This document shows positions 40,341 through 48,790 of a DNA stretch of 64,000 nt, piece after piece; position 1 is the stretch's first letter; the number at the start of each line of letters is the position of its first letter. The stretch comes from JBICHN01 sp043101845 (GTDB lineage Bacteria; Planctomycetota; Phycisphaerae; Phycisphaerales; UBA5793): the NCBI GenBank assembly GCA_043101845.1, contig JBICHN010000002.1:62001-126000 (forward strand), in the 5' to 3' direction. The notes below the pieces were generated by a model. The model saw only the letters and a list, made by a program, of their open reading frames with translations. It was not told where the DNA came from and ran no database searches. The translations under genes and the position numbers were made by a program.

Positions 40341-43133
40341 ATGCTCGTGTTGGGGCTCGGGATGAGCCGCAGCAATTCATCGACGACGCAAACCGGAAGT
40401 GAGTCGCCCGGACCGCCGCCGTATCACGCGGTGGACGCCGAAGATGTCCTTCGGCGATTCGACTCGTCCGACTCTGGCCTCACCGCCAGCCACGCGGCCG
40501 AGCGTCTTATTGAGTACGGCCCGAACGCTCTCCCTCGCGGTCGGCCTGACGGGCCTCTCGTTCTATTCTGGAGGCAGATCAACAGCCCGCTCATCTGGGT
40601 TCTTCTTGCCTCGGCGGCCGTCGCGATGCTTGCAGACTGGCACGGCGATGGCCTCAAGAACGGTCTCGTCATCTTCGCCGTGGTGGCGGTCAATTCCGTC
40701 ATCGGCTTCGTGCAGGAGTACCGCGCCGGACGAGCGATCGAATCGCTGACGCAGATGATGCCGGAGTTGATCACCGTCACCCGAGAGGGCCGTCGCTTGT
40801 CGGTTCCGGTGGCGGATCTGGCGCCAGGTGATGTCGTGCACTTGTCCGCTGGCGATCGTGTGCCGGCCGACGCCCGATTGTTGAGCGCGAAAGGGCTCTC
40901 GATTGAGGAGGCGGCGCTGACGGGCGAATCCATCCCGGCGCAGAAGTCGCCGGATCCGGTTGCCCCGGAAGCGGTGACCGGTGATCGGAGTTGCATGGTC
41001 TACGCGGGCACTCTCGTCAAGACTGGCGTTGGCGTGGGCGTCGTGACCGCGACTGGGCCGCGCACCGAATTGGGCCGAATCTCCTCCCTGATCCACGAGG
41101 CGACCGACATCGACACTCCGATGACGCAGGCGCTGCGTTCGATCGGACTTTGGATCTCCATCGGAATCGTCGCCGTCGCCGTGCTCATCTTGATCGTCGG
41201 CGTCACGCGCACCACGATCGCAACGGGCGACGATCTGCCTGCGGCGCTCCGCGAGACATTGATCTTCGCGATCGCCCTCGCCGTCGGCGCTATCCCCGAA
41301 GGTCTCCCGGCGATCGTTACGATCGCATTGGCGATCGGGGTTCAACGAATGTCGAGGAGGCGCGCCATCGTTCGGAGGTTGCCCGCGGTCGAGACCCTGG
41401 GTTCGACGACCGTAATCTGCTCGGACAAAACCGGAACGCTGACACGCAATGAAATGACGGTGCGCGCCGTCTGGGCGACCGGCTCCGACCCACTCGAACT
41501 TGAAGGCGTCGGTTACGAGCCGATGGGTCGACTGAGGAGATACGACGGGCAGTTAACAGAGGCGGACGACGAGACGATTCATCTCGTCCGCGCCGGAGCG
41601 CTGTGCAACGACGCGACGCTTCTCAACTCGGACGGTCGTTGGCTCATTACGGGCGACCCGACGGAAGGGGCGCTCGTGGTCGCGGCTCGAAAGCTGTCAT
41701 TTGACGAGGATGAATTGAGATCGTGCAACCGCCGGCTCGATTCGATTCCGTTCGAATCGGAGCGGCAATTCATGGCGACGTTGCACGAGTGGAGCGACGA
41801 TGGTCCACGAATACTCGTCAAAGGGGCGCCGGAGGTCGTGAGGCGCCGGTGCGCCGTCGGCGTTCCCGCCGACTTCAGCGATCGTCTCGAGGGTATGGCC
41901 CAGCGTGGCCTTCGGGTACTTGCCGTCGCCGAACGCCCGGCGCCGGGAGCGGACGGGCTGGACGAGACTGACATCACGGACCTCCGCTTTCTTGGTCTCG
42001 TCGGAATGATTGATCCGCCGCGGCAGGAGGCGATTGACGCCGTGGCCGCATGCAAACGGGCCGGCATCCGCGTGAAGATGATCACCGGCGACCATCGCGC
42101 GACGGCCGCCGCCATCGCGCGCCAGCTCGGCCTGCTTGATGGTCAAGCGGACGCAACGCAGGGCGCCGCGCTGGATGGCCTCGATGCTCAGCGACTTCGT
42201 TCCACCGCCATCGAGCAAAGTGTCTTCGCCCGCGTGGCGCCGGAACACAAGCTCAAGCTCGTCCGCGCCCTGCAGGACGAGGGGCAAGTCGTCGCCATGA
42301 CGGGGGACGGCGTGAATGACGCTCCCGCGCTCAAACAGTCGAACATCGGTGTCGCGATGGGCATTACCGGGACTTCGGTTTCCAAGGAGGCTGCGGCGGT
42401 GGTGCTCACGGACGACAACTTCGCCTCGATCGCCGCCGCCGTCGAGGAGGGGCGTCGTGTGTACGACAATCTCGTCAAGTCGCTCGCGTTCGTCCTGCCG
42501 ACGAACATTGGTCTCGCTCTTATCCTGGTCGCGGCGGTGGCGTTCTTTCCGTTCGATCAGGCTACGGGAGAGTTGTTGCTGCCGATGTCGCCGATTCAAC
42601 TCCTCTGGATCAATCTGGTCGCGACGGTCGCCCTTGCCTTGCCGCTCGCCTTCGAAGCCGCCGAGCCCAATGTCATGTCGCGGCCTCCCCGCAAGGTATC
42701 AACGCCAATCCTGAGCCGGTTTGTGGTGTATCGCACATTTCTGGTCGCGGCGCTCATGTCGGCCGGCGCGATCGCAGCGTTTCTGCTGCTTCTCGGCGGA
42801 TCGAACGATGCGACGACGCTCGCTCGCGCCCAGACTGCAGCCGTCACGACTGTGATCTTCTTTCAGATCTTTTACTTGTTCAATTGCCGGTCGCTCCGCG
42901 ACTCTGTCCTCAAGATCGGGTTGTGGAGCAACCCTGCCGTGTTTGTCGGCGTTCCCATCGTCGTTCTTCTGCAGTCCGTGTTCATCTACTTCGGTCCGAT
43001 GCAATCGGTGTTCGTGACGGCGTCCCTGAGCGCGACAGACTTGCTCTGGTGTGCTCTCATTGGTGCGCTGGTCATGCCGATCGTTGCGATCGAAAAATAC
43101 ATTGGTCGTCGTACGACAAGAGGCGTCCATTGA
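40341..43133 (+). CDS. P-type cation-transporting ATPase (Ca2+-ATPase-like, P2 type)
   Basis: The roughly 930-residue pump has the cation ATPase N-terminal domain (AERLIEYGPNALP), the actuator motif LTGES, helix M4 with AIPEGLPAIVTIAL, and the phosphorylation site SDKTGTLTRNE. Then come KGAPE, a hinge TGDGVNDAPALKQSNIG and four C-terminal helices of the cation ATPase C domain. PEGLPA is typical of P2-type Ca2+/Mg2+/Na+ pumps, not heavy-metal P1B pumps, and there is no metal-binding CPx motif. It therefore exports Ca2+ or a related cation. ATG 40341 and ATG 40362 are both possible starts. It contains one ACGT site (41778). Its stop overlaps the next start. Confidence 0.92.
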   Translation: MLVLGLGMSRSNSSTTQTGSESPGPPPYHAVDAEDVLRRFDSSDSGLTASHAAERLIEYGPNALPRGRPDGPLVLFWRQINSPLIWVLLASAAVAMLADWHGDGLKNGLVIFAVVAVNSVIGFVQEYRAGRAIESLTQMMPELITVTREGRRLSVPVADLAPGDVVHLSAGDRVPADARLLSAKGLSIEEAALTGESIPAQKSPDPVAPEAVTGDRSCMVYAGTLVKTGVGVGVVTATGPRTELGRISSLIHEATDIDTPMTQALRSIGLWISIGIVAVAVLILIVGVTRTTIATGDDLPAALRETLIFAIALAVGAIPEGLPAIVTIALAIGVQRMSRRRAIVRRLPAVETLGSTTVICSDKTGTLTRNEMTVRAVWATGSDPLELEGVGYEPMGRLRRYDGQLTEADDETIHLVRAGALCNDATLLNSDGRWLITGDPTEGALVVAARKLSFDEDELRSCNRRLDSIPFESERQFMATLHEWSDDGPRILVKGAPEVVRRRCAVGVPADFSDRLEGMAQRGLRVLAVAERPAPGADGLDETDITDLRFLGLVGMIDPPRQEAIDAVAACKRAGIRVKMITGDHRATAAAIARQLGLLDGQADATQGAALDGLDAQRLRSTAIEQSVFARVAPEHKLKLVRALQDEGQVVAMTGDGVNDAPALKQSNIGVAMGITGTSVSKEAAAVVLTDDNFASIAAAVEEGRRVYDNLVKSLAFVLPTNIGLALILVAAVAFFPFDQATGELLLPMSPIQLLWINLVATVALALPLAFEAAEPNVMSRPPRKVSTPILSRFVVYRTFLVAALMSAGAIAAFLLLLGGSNDATTLARAQTAAVTTVIFFQIFYLFNCRSLRDSVLKIGLWSNPAVFVGVPIVVLLQSVFIYFGPMQSVFVTASLSATDLLWCALIGALVMPIVAIEKYIGRRTTRGVH

Positions 43134-43765
43134 TCGACTCCATCAGGTCGCAGCATCAACCAGTTGTTCCTCTGACAGATGTGCTCGACGACCTCGAGCG
43201 TTTCGTCACCGACACCGGTGACCGTCCGGTGCCCCTCCGTGCGGTGGACGACACGATGCGGGGTCGAGGGATCGGCGTCCTCATGCTTGTCCTGTCGATT
43301 CCGTTCATGATTCCGGTTTCGATCCCGCTTCTCTCGACGGTCTGCGGGGCGCCGATGATCATGCTCGGGGCCCGGATCGCGGTTACGGGCCGCGGCGTCA
43401 TACCGGCTTTCGCCCTCGATCGAGAGTTCAGTCCGCACGCCATGGCTGCGATCGCCCAAGGGCTCAGCAAAGTGCTGCGCCCGATCGCGTACCTGTTCAG
43501 GCCGCGCCTGGGCGTCATGTTCTGGTCAGTTCCGTGGCGGATCACGGGGGTTAGTATCTGCCTCGCCGCTTCGATACTGAGCCTCCCGATCCCGGTCCCA
43601 TTCGCAAACACGATTCCCGCGCTGGCGTTGCTCCACTTCGCGGCGGGTCTCCTCCAGCGCGACGGTATCGCGATCAGTGTCGGACACGCCTTCACGCTCG
43701 CGTCGTATGTCTACATCTACATGATCTGGGAAGTAGTAGTTCGGACGCTGTCCGCGCTGTTCTGA
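43130..43765 (+). CDS. ExoD-like membrane protein (exopolysaccharide synthesis ExoD family)
   Basis: The 211-residue protein most likely starts at the TTG at 43130, which overlaps the ATPase stop (TTGA) and has AGAGG upstream. It shows the ExoD pattern LTDVLDDLERFV, RAVDDTMRGRGIGVLMLVLSIPFMIPVSIP, then RPRLGVMFWSVPWRITG and three membrane segments. ExoD from rhizobia affects exopolysaccharide and alkali tolerance; the biochemical role is unknown. The overlap with the ion pump argues for co-translation and a shared role in ion or pH homeostasis (inference). Confidence 0.88.
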   Translation: MIDSIRSQHQPVVPLTDVLDDLERFVTDTGDRPVPLRAVDDTMRGRGIGVLMLVLSIPFMIPVSIPLLSTVCGAPMIMLGARIAVTGRGVIPAFALDREFSPHAMAAIAQGLSKVLRPIAYLFRPRLGVMFWSVPWRITGVSICLAASILSLPIPVPFANTIPALALLHFAAGLLQRDGIAISVGHAFTLASYVYIYMIWEVVVRTLSALF

Positions 43766-43836
43766 CCGAGACTCCCGTCGTCGCATGGGCCGACGCGCGT
43801 CGCCGGGCTCGAATCGCTCCACCGCGCGTCGAGGTT

Positions 43837-45624
43837 CTAGAGCCCGAACGCGACCGTGATCGCGGAAACGGCGACCACCCATATCAGCAGGTTGAGCGCA
43901 CCGCCGAAGCGAAGAAAGTCGGAGAAACGGTAGCCGCCGGGCCCGTAGACCATGAGGTTCGTCTGATACCCGATGGGTGTCGCGAAGCCGCAGGACGCGG
44001 CGATCATGATGGCGAAGACAAAGGCGAGGTGATCGGAGCCGATCTGCTCCGCGGTCCGCATCGCGATGGGGAACATGAGGGCCGCCGCGGCGTTGTTGCT
44101 CAGCACCTCCGTGAAGATCATCGTCAAGCCGTAGATCGTCGCGACGCACACGATCGGATTCGTGCCCGTGATCGAGAGTACGGCGTCAACGATCGTTCGC
44201 GCGGCGCCGCTTTCCTCGAGGGCCTTGCCAAGACTCAGCCCGGCGCCGATCACGATGAGCACCGACCAGTCGATACTCCTTCGCGCAAGCGTCGCGCCGA
44301 GGCATCGGGAGGCCACCATCGCTCCCGCGGCGAGGAGCGCCGCATTGAGCATCGTGATGATCCCGCTCGCCGCGAACACGATCATGCTGACCAGGATGAT
44401 GATCGCCACGAGTGAGCGGTCGTAACGGGGCGACGGGAGATCGCCCGCGCTGCTCACGAGAAAGAAGTCGCGCGAGTAGCGCTGGGTCTCGGCGAATCCA
44501 CTCGACGCTTCGAGGAGCAGCGTGTCGCCCGGGCGCAGCTCGATGTCGCCGATGCGGCCTTCGACGCGTCGTCCGCCGCGCGCCACGGCGAGCACGGCCG
44601 CGTTGTAGACCGACCGGAAATGGCCGTCCCGGATCTTCGATCCCAGAAGGCGACAGGAATCGGAGACCACGGCCTCGAACAATCGGCGATGACTCGAGTC
44701 GGCCGACGCGTCGACTGGCTGGGTCGCCGGTCGGAGACCCTTGATTCGGCGGAGCTCCGCAACTGCGGACACCACTCCCACGAACACGAGACGGTCCCCG
44801 ACCTGCAGTCTCGTCTCCGGTTCGACCGCGGCGAAGACCTCATCGTCCCGCACAATCTCAGCGAGATACACATCCGGCATCCCCCGAAGGCCGGCGGCGG
44901 AAATCGACTTCCCCGCGACCGCGCTGCCGGGTTCGACGATCAACTCCGCCGAGTACTGGCGTGGATCGGTGCAGACATCGACGGGATCAGTTCGGTCCGG
45001 GAGCATCCGCCGGCCTAAGAGGAGAATGTACGCGAGCCCGCCGATGGCGCAGGGGAGTCCGACCTTTCCGATGTCGAAGAGGCCAAGGCGCTCACCGGTC
45101 GCGTCGAGAAGCAGGCCGTACACCACGACATTCGTGCTCGTGCCGAGCGTCGTACACAGCCCGCCAAGAATCGTCGCAAAGCTGAGCGGCATCATGAGCC
45201 GGGACGGCGCGATGGCGCACCGGCGGGCCCACGCGGACACGAGCGGCAACATCACGGCGACAAGCGGCGTGTTGTTCACGAAGGCGCTGGCCGCCGCGAC
45301 CGGCAACACAAGCCGGATCTGACCCACGAGCACATTGGACGAACGACCCAGGATCAGGGTGCAGCAGCGGTCGAGCGCGCCGGTCTCCCGCAGGCCCGCC
45401 GCGACGACGAAGAGCGCCGCGACCGTGAGCAGCCCTTCGTTGGCGAAGCTCGCGAAGGCGGAGGATTGGGTCGCGAAGACGGTCAGGCCGGGAAAGAGGT
45501 GATCGATCGTCACCAGTGCGACGAGCGCCGCCACCATCACCAGATCAGCCGGATAGCGACCGATGGTGAGCGCGCCGAACATCACCGCCAGTGTGGTGAT
45601 GACGATCCAGCCCTCGGGGGTCAT
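43837..45624 (-). CDS. SLC13-type permease with two TrkA-C (RCK-C) domains
   Basis: The 595-residue transporter has N-terminal helices with AFVNNTPLVAVMLPLV near residue 112 and LGTSTNVVVYGL near 160. Two cytoplasmic TrkA-C domains follow (about 220-300 and 310-390; EPGSAVAGKSISAAGL, LQVGDRLVFVG; DGHFRSVYNAAVLAV, LRPGDTLLLEA). A second set of helices then has EVLSNNAAAALMFPIA near 512 and PIGYQTNLMVYGPGGY near 555. The paired NNT/N and T-x-N motifs are typical of the divalent anion:Na+ symporter family, for dicarboxylates, sulfate or similar. The RCK-C domains suggest gating by a nucleotide or ion. Confidence 0.92.
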   Translation of the reverse strand: MTPEGWIVITTLAVMFGALTIGRYPADLVMVAALVALVTIDHLFPGLTVFATQSSAFASFANEGLLTVAALFVVAAGLRETGALDRCCTLILGRSSNVLVGQIRLVLPVAAASAFVNNTPLVAVMLPLVSAWARRCAIAPSRLMMPLSFATILGGLCTTLGTSTNVVVYGLLLDATGERLGLFDIGKVGLPCAIGGLAYILLLGRRMLPDRTDPVDVCTDPRQYSAELIVEPGSAVAGKSISAAGLRGMPDVYLAEIVRDDEVFAAVEPETRLQVGDRLVFVGVVSAVAELRRIKGLRPATQPVDASADSSHRRLFEAVVSDSCRLLGSKIRDGHFRSVYNAAVLAVARGGRRVEGRIGDIELRPGDTLLLEASSGFAETQRYSRDFFLVSSAGDLPSPRYDRSLVAIIILVSMIVFAASGIITMLNAALLAAGAMVASRCLGATLARRSIDWSVLIVIGAGLSLGKALEESGAARTIVDAVLSITGTNPIVCVATIYGLTMIFTEVLSNNAAAALMFPIAMRTAEQIGSDHLAFVFAIMIAASCGFATPIGYQTNLMVYGPGGYRFSDFLRFGGALNLLIWVVAVSAITVAFGL

Positions 45625-45702
45625 GCGCCGAGTCTCCGCCCGTCACGATGTCGTGGGATTTGTTGGCGTCGACGCCTGGCGGAGGGCGCCGCCTTCGTCG
45701 GC

Positions 45703-46386
45703 TCATCTCTTCGTGCCGATGTGCTGCCCGTTGCGGCTTCTGGAGTGCGCCGCAATCGTCCGTCGATCAACGGGGCGTGGTCCAGCGGCGGGAGGGTTCG
45801 TCTCGTCGTGGTAGTAGAGTTCGAGAATGGACACCATCTCCTCCGCGCCACGGGCGACACGACAGATCCGCGTCCACACCTCCGGCGCCAGCAGCGGCTT
45901 GAGCGCCTGGCGAACCTCGGGAATGTGGGCCCAGATCTCCTGCAGTTGGCGGTCCCACTTCGCATGGTGTCTCGTCAGATCGTCCGGGTAGACCGTGGTA
46001 CGGCCCACGCCTTCGTCGATGGCCTCGAAGGGACGCATGATGTTGAGGTAGCCGTAGTCGTCGGTGACCTCTTCACCTGCCCGGATGTCCCGGATCGCGA
46101 CTTCGAAGCCGTAACCCGTCGTGAGACTGTTCGACCGAAAGGAATGGTTGACGAAGCGCGCATGGTCCCAGCAGAGCACCCATCGACCGTGCTGGTTGCG
46201 GAAGCAGTACTTCTCCAGGGTGGCGGTGTGCAATCCACCAAGCGCGAGGACTTGTTCAGGCGTGAACTCACGGTCGAGTTTGTCCTGGACCCAGGTAATC
46301 GTGCCCGCGGGGATGTCGCGTGTGGCGACCACCCCGTGCCCGATGGCTTCGCTGATAAAGCGAAGCTCGGTGTCAGGATGCATCAT
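45703..46386 (-). CDS. SET-domain protein (candidate lysine methyltransferase)
   Basis: The 227-residue protein has the SET core: GHGVVATRDIPAGTITWV near residue 16, ARFVNHSFRSNSLTT near 76 (the NHS motif that binds S-adenosylmethionine), and VAIRDIRAGEEVTDDYGYLN near 95-114 with the DYG tyrosine. No post-SET Cys cluster is visible. The C-terminal half is helical and polar. SET proteins methylate lysines; bacterial ones target ribosomal proteins, translation factors or host histones. The target here is unknown. A promoter-like element lies about 110 bases upstream. Confidence 0.87.
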   Translation of the reverse strand: MMHPDTELRFISEAIGHGVVATRDIPAGTITWVQDKLDREFTPEQVLALGGLHTATLEKYCFRNQHGRWVLCWDHARFVNHSFRSNSLTTGYGFEVAIRDIRAGEEVTDDYGYLNIMRPFEAIDEGVGRTTVYPDDLTRHHAKWDRQLQEIWAHIPEVRQALKPLLAPEVWTRICRVARGAEEMVSILELYYHDETNPPAAGPRPVDRRTIAAHSRSRNGQHIGTKR

Positions 46387-46495
46387 TGGGCGAATGCCCT
46401 TGGTTTGACGCCGTCGGCCCAGGTACGGAGCCCGTCAAGGTTGGCCACGATGGCCGGGGCGCAAGTCGGGGCGGGGCGCCGATCGTCAAGCACAA

Positions 46496-46522
46496 ATCAT
46501 ACAACACATGGGGACATGTCAA
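46496..46522 (-). promoter_or_regulatory. Near-consensus promoter with internal palindrome, upstream of the SET gene
   Basis: On the minus strand TTGACA (46517-46522) and TATGAT (46496-46501) stand 15 bases apart, both close to sigma70 consensus. Between and over them, ACATG-TCCC-CATGT forms an inverted repeat. It could drive the SET-domain gene under control of a repressor. The 15-base spacer is shorter than usual. Confidence 0.5.
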
Positions 46523-46536
46523 GAGGTGATTGAGAA

Positions 46537-48141
46537 TTAATCAGACGGGGCGTAGCGCGGATCGCCGGTGGTGAAGTCGGCCGGATCCGCGACCTCGTCA
46601 TTTAACCACTCGATGATGGCGGCGTATCCCCGACTCTCCGGGTCACCGGCGAAGTAGCCGCCGATCACCGTCGTGACCCGAAAACCCAGATGTAGTTGAA
46701 ACGAGAGCGTCGGATCGTTGAGTCGTCCCTTCACGACTTCGGTCGTGTACTCCTCCGGCGAGAGTCGATCCGCGTATCGGTGATAGCCCCGCAGACGCGA
46801 CCCCGCGACCACGCGCCACAGACCCAACTGCCGGGCAAGTCCAAAGCGTCCGCGCTCGTAGAGCCGTCGCCCGATTCCCTGGCCCTGGAACCCCGGACGG
46901 ACCATGACATCCGCAGCGAAGAGTGTGCTGCCCCGAACTGGATCATGGTTCGTGAAGTAACCCTTCGCAGTGAGCGCGTCCCAGGTGCTCATGTCCGGCT
47001 GCCCATCCCAGTCAATCACGAGTCCCGAGCACACGCCGACGACGAGGCCGGATCCCTGCTCCACCGCGACGAACTGGCCCTGTGGGAACACCGCGAGATG
47101 CGACTCGAGGTACTTGCTGCTCCAGGGTGTAATGTCCGGGTAGATCAAGCTGGCGATCTCGGAGATCCCGGCGAAATGCTCGGGCGCCGTATTCCGGATG
47201 ACGACGCGCCGTCGCGCGTGGCGGACTCGCGGGAGTGGTCCGCGTCCGCCGCCCGCGGGCAGATTCACCGTTTCGAGTTGCGGCTCCACCATCGAATGGC
47301 TGTCCCGGAGCGGGCGGACGGTGCCGTGGGCGCGATTCCGGCGGAGCACATCGAGCGCGAGTTCACCGATGACCATCGTCTCCTGATTCGGGATTCCTTC
47401 GGCGAGTATGCCGTCTCGCGCGAACGGAAAGTCGCTGGGTGTCAGGATCGACGCCTGCCCGTAATTCAGTGACACGGCTGGGACCATCGGAAGCGAGCCG
47501 ACCGTCGCGGCGTTGACGACGAACATCTGATTCTCGATGGCCCGCGCCTGCGCGCAGTAGCGCACGCGGATGAATCCCTGGCGGTCATCGGTGTAACTTG
47601 GGACGACGAGCACCACGGCGCCGGCCTGGGCGGCGGCGCGACACACCTCGGGAAACTCGACATCGTAACAGATCGCGATGGCGATGCGGCCGATCGAGGT
47701 GTCGAAGAGGCGAAGCGTGTCGCGCGGGCTCACGCGCCATACCTCGTTCTCGAATCGGGTCATGTTCATCTTGCCCTGCGTCTCGTGGGTTCCGTCGGGC
47801 GCGAAGAAATGACTGTCGTTGTACACCGTGTCGGCGTCGTCCGCATCGGGCGTGGGAATCGTTCCGGCGATGATGTGAATGCCGGCGGTCCGGGCGAGTC
47901 GCTCGAAGAGTTCGAGGTAATCGGGGAGACGGCGAGCCAGGGCGCGCACCTGGTCGGCCATGGGTCGACGGATGTCGCCGAGCGTCAGGAGTTGCACCGT
48001 GAAGTATTCGGGAAAGACGAGCAGGTCACAGTCGTAGTCGGCGGCGGTATGGACGAGACCTTCGACTTGATCCCGGAACTCGGAGAAGTCGTGAATCGGC
48101 CGCACGAAGTACTGAAGTGTCGCGATTCGAGCTCGGTTCAT
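46537..48141 (-). CDS. Carbon-nitrogen hydrolase fused to GNAT acetyltransferase
   Basis: The 534-residue protein has a nitrilase-superfamily domain in residues 1-280, with the triad Glu45 (LVFPEYF), Lys124 (TQGKMNMTRFE) and Cys158 (IAICYDVEFP). Residues 310-500 form a GNAT domain: VVIRNTAPEHFAGI at its start and the acetyl-CoA loop MVRPGFQGQGIGRRLYERG near 415. Proteins with both domains are known, usually annotated as bifunctional GNAT/carbon-nitrogen hydrolase with the acetyltransferase first; here the amidase is first. A possible role is to hydrolyse an amide and acetylate the product, or to act on one amine from both sides. Substrate unknown. Confidence 0.9.
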   Translation of the reverse strand: MNRARIATLQYFVRPIHDFSEFRDQVEGLVHTAADYDCDLLVFPEYFTVQLLTLGDIRRPMADQVRALARRLPDYLELFERLARTAGIHIIAGTIPTPDADDADTVYNDSHFFAPDGTHETQGKMNMTRFENEVWRVSPRDTLRLFDTSIGRIAIAICYDVEFPEVCRAAAQAGAVVLVVPSYTDDRQGFIRVRYCAQARAIENQMFVVNAATVGSLPMVPAVSLNYGQASILTPSDFPFARDGILAEGIPNQETMVIGELALDVLRRNRAHGTVRPLRDSHSMVEPQLETVNLPAGGGRGPLPRVRHARRRVVIRNTAPEHFAGISEIASLIYPDITPWSSKYLESHLAVFPQGQFVAVEQGSGLVVGVCSGLVIDWDGQPDMSTWDALTAKGYFTNHDPVRGSTLFAADVMVRPGFQGQGIGRRLYERGRFGLARQLGLWRVVAGSRLRGYHRYADRLSPEEYTTEVVKGRLNDPTLSFQLHLGFRVTTVIGGYFAGDPESRGYAAIIEWLNDEVADPADFTTGDPRYAPSD

Positions 48142-48261
48142 GTCGCAATCGTAAGCCGTGATGACACCGGTCCCAATGCGTCGACGGACCCGGTCCTCTC
48201 AATGAGGACAATGAAGATAGTTCGTTCCCATGCGCCGACGAGGTCGCACTGCACGGTCAGG

Positions 48262-48747
48262 TTACTTCTCCCATAGACCGTGCTGAATTCCGCCGTGGAA
48301 GTAGATGGCGAACCGACCCTCACCCGGAATCTCGGTGGGGGGCATGGCGATCTCGCCACCGGCTTCCTTGGCGGATTCGACGGCCGCTTCGATGTCATTG
48401 ACGAGCACATAGGGGCGCACCACCGGCGTCTCGGCTTCGTGCATCGGGGCGCGGACGCCGAGGCGGCCTCCGTTCTTGAGCGGCGCCGTGCGCGCTCCCC
48501 CGTACTCGGCGACGGGATCGCCGAATTTCACGCCATGCATCTTCTCGAGCGCCTGGCAGGTCGCATCCATTTCCGGAGTCACGATCTCGAGATAATGCAC
48601 ATTCATGACCTTCTCCTCGTTCGTGGCAGGCGACTCAGACGCCGGTTGTTGCAGGTTCGCGAGTGTATGACCGGTCAGCAGGACGCTTCCCGTCAGGGCG
48701 ATGAGCAGAACGATCCAGACTGGATGCTTTCGAGTTGAACACTTCAT
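48262..48747 (-). CDS. Exported VOC-family protein with possible internal second start
   Basis: The 161-residue protein has a signal-peptide-like start (basic MKCSTRKH, then WIVLLIALTGSVLLTG). A VOC domain follows that begins as cytosolic members do: MNVHYLEIVTPEMDATCQAL near residue 48, RPYVLVNDIEAAVESAKEAGG and FAIYFHGGIQHGLWE at the end. The codons just before the internal Met (48606) read GAGGAGAAGG, a near-perfect ribosome-binding site, so a 114-residue cytosolic form may also be made. It is downstream of the aldolase/SDR gene on the same strand (44 bases), probably the last gene of that operon. Confidence 0.83.
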   Translation of the reverse strand: MKCSTRKHPVWIVLLIALTGSVLLTGHTLANLQQPASESPATNEEKVMNVHYLEIVTPEMDATCQALEKMHGVKFGDPVAEYGGARTAPLKNGGRLGVRAPMHEAETPVVRPYVLVNDIEAAVESAKEAGGEIAMPPTEIPGEGRFAIYFHGGIQHGLWEK

Positions 48748-48790
48748 GTTGCGTCTCCGTTCGGTCGTTGGATCGTTGAAAGATTCGTTC

